Assembly: GCA_003662715.1 (NCBI GenBank)
Contig: QMYO01000019.1
Span: forward strand, 1-12,167
DNA from: Candidatus Bathyarchaeota archaeon
GTDB taxonomy: Archaea > Thermoproteota > Bathyarchaeia > Bathyarchaeales > Bathyarchaeaceae
Direction of reading: 5' to 3'
Length of the DNA stretch: 12,167 nt
Part shown: positions 12,055 to 12,167 of the stretch, in pieces
How positions within the stretch are numbered: the first letter of the stretch is position 1
Layout: every line of letters starts with the position of its first letter
Program-made: the position numbers and the translations under genes
Notes under the pieces: generated by a model
Databases searched by the model: none
What the model saw: only the letters and a program-made list of their open reading frames with translations
Told to the model about the DNA's origin: nothing

Positions 12055-12167
12055 CGCTTTCTTCTCCTGCAAACATATCCGCATTCCCAACATTCACGGC
12101 TTGAAGTGTCTCCTTTATGCCAGCCGTAACACGCATAACAGAGGCAGTAGTCAACGAAGTTCAATAT
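12051..12167 (-). CDS. Cys-rich zinc-finger-like protein, 5' partial
   Basis: The frame is open to the right edge, so only the last 38 residues are visible. They hold Cys8, Cys10, Cys13, His17, Cys26, Cys29 and Cys33 (YACYGWHKGD, then ECWECGYVC), enough for one or two zinc sites, and end RRRKR. It is followed by the four-Cys gene with an ATGA overlap, so the operon continues upstream of this window. Confidence 0.65.
   Translation of the reverse strand: MLNFVDYCLCYACYGWHKGDTSSRECWECGYVCRRRKR

Noticed and set aside
1..12167. CRISPR array or cas genes
   Set aside because: No regularly spaced direct repeats of 24-40 bases were seen, and no product resembles a Cas protein. The radical-SAM-like Cys set is not arranged as in Cas4.

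Overview
This looks like part of an archaeal virus or provirus genome, most like the spindle-shaped (fusellovirus-type) lineage. The evidence is archaeal-style gene content with strong GGAGG/GGTGA ribosome binding sites, a set of membrane-anchored proteins beside a very hydrophobic four-helix protein and a tiny Lys/Arg-rich protein, an AAA+ ATPase with a winged helix, a tyrosine recombinase, and a dense run of very small ribbon-helix-helix (RHH) and Cys-rich proteins. The secreted protein at 7104-7541 has the look of a family I associate with Bathyarchaeia and related uncultured archaea, so such a host is plausible but not proven. I see no rRNA, tRNA, CRISPR array or insertion sequence. No gene-free stretch exceeds 300 bases.

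Layout. (1) Positions 1-3161, minus strand: a virion/structural-type operon read right to left. It holds an anchored Ig-like protein, a four-helix hydrophobic protein with an internal duplication (candidate major capsid protein), a highly basic 66-residue protein (candidate DNA-packaging protein), a type I membrane protein, and a large anchored ectodomain protein that runs off the left edge. (2) 3162-3288: a divergent, AT-rich control region. (3) 3289-7082, plus strand: an AbrB-like regulator, a two-helix membrane protein, a larger membrane protein with a coiled coil, a soluble unknown, the AAA+ ATPase and the integrase. (4) 7104-12167, minus strand: a compact unit of about 21 genes, mostly 40-110 codons, nearly all joined by ATGA-type overlaps or gaps under 20 bases. 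It contains three RHH proteins, one of them fused to a zinc motif, about ten other Cys-rich small proteins, a radical-SAM-like protein and a secreted Ig-like protein. It continues past the right edge.

How they may work together (inference): region 4 would be the early/regulatory block that controls host and viral transcription, region 1 the late virion block, and region 3 replication or assembly ATPase functions plus integration. Many region-4 genes are under 60 codons and were found by reading the sequence directly (7939-8100, 8422-8580, 9821-9964, 11741-11896, 12051-12167). Several others have a better-supported internal start than the longest reading frame suggests. Two short repeat families, TGTGACACAAAAA around the RHH genes and GGAGAGAGTAAG at three gene starts, are not explained by the genes alone.
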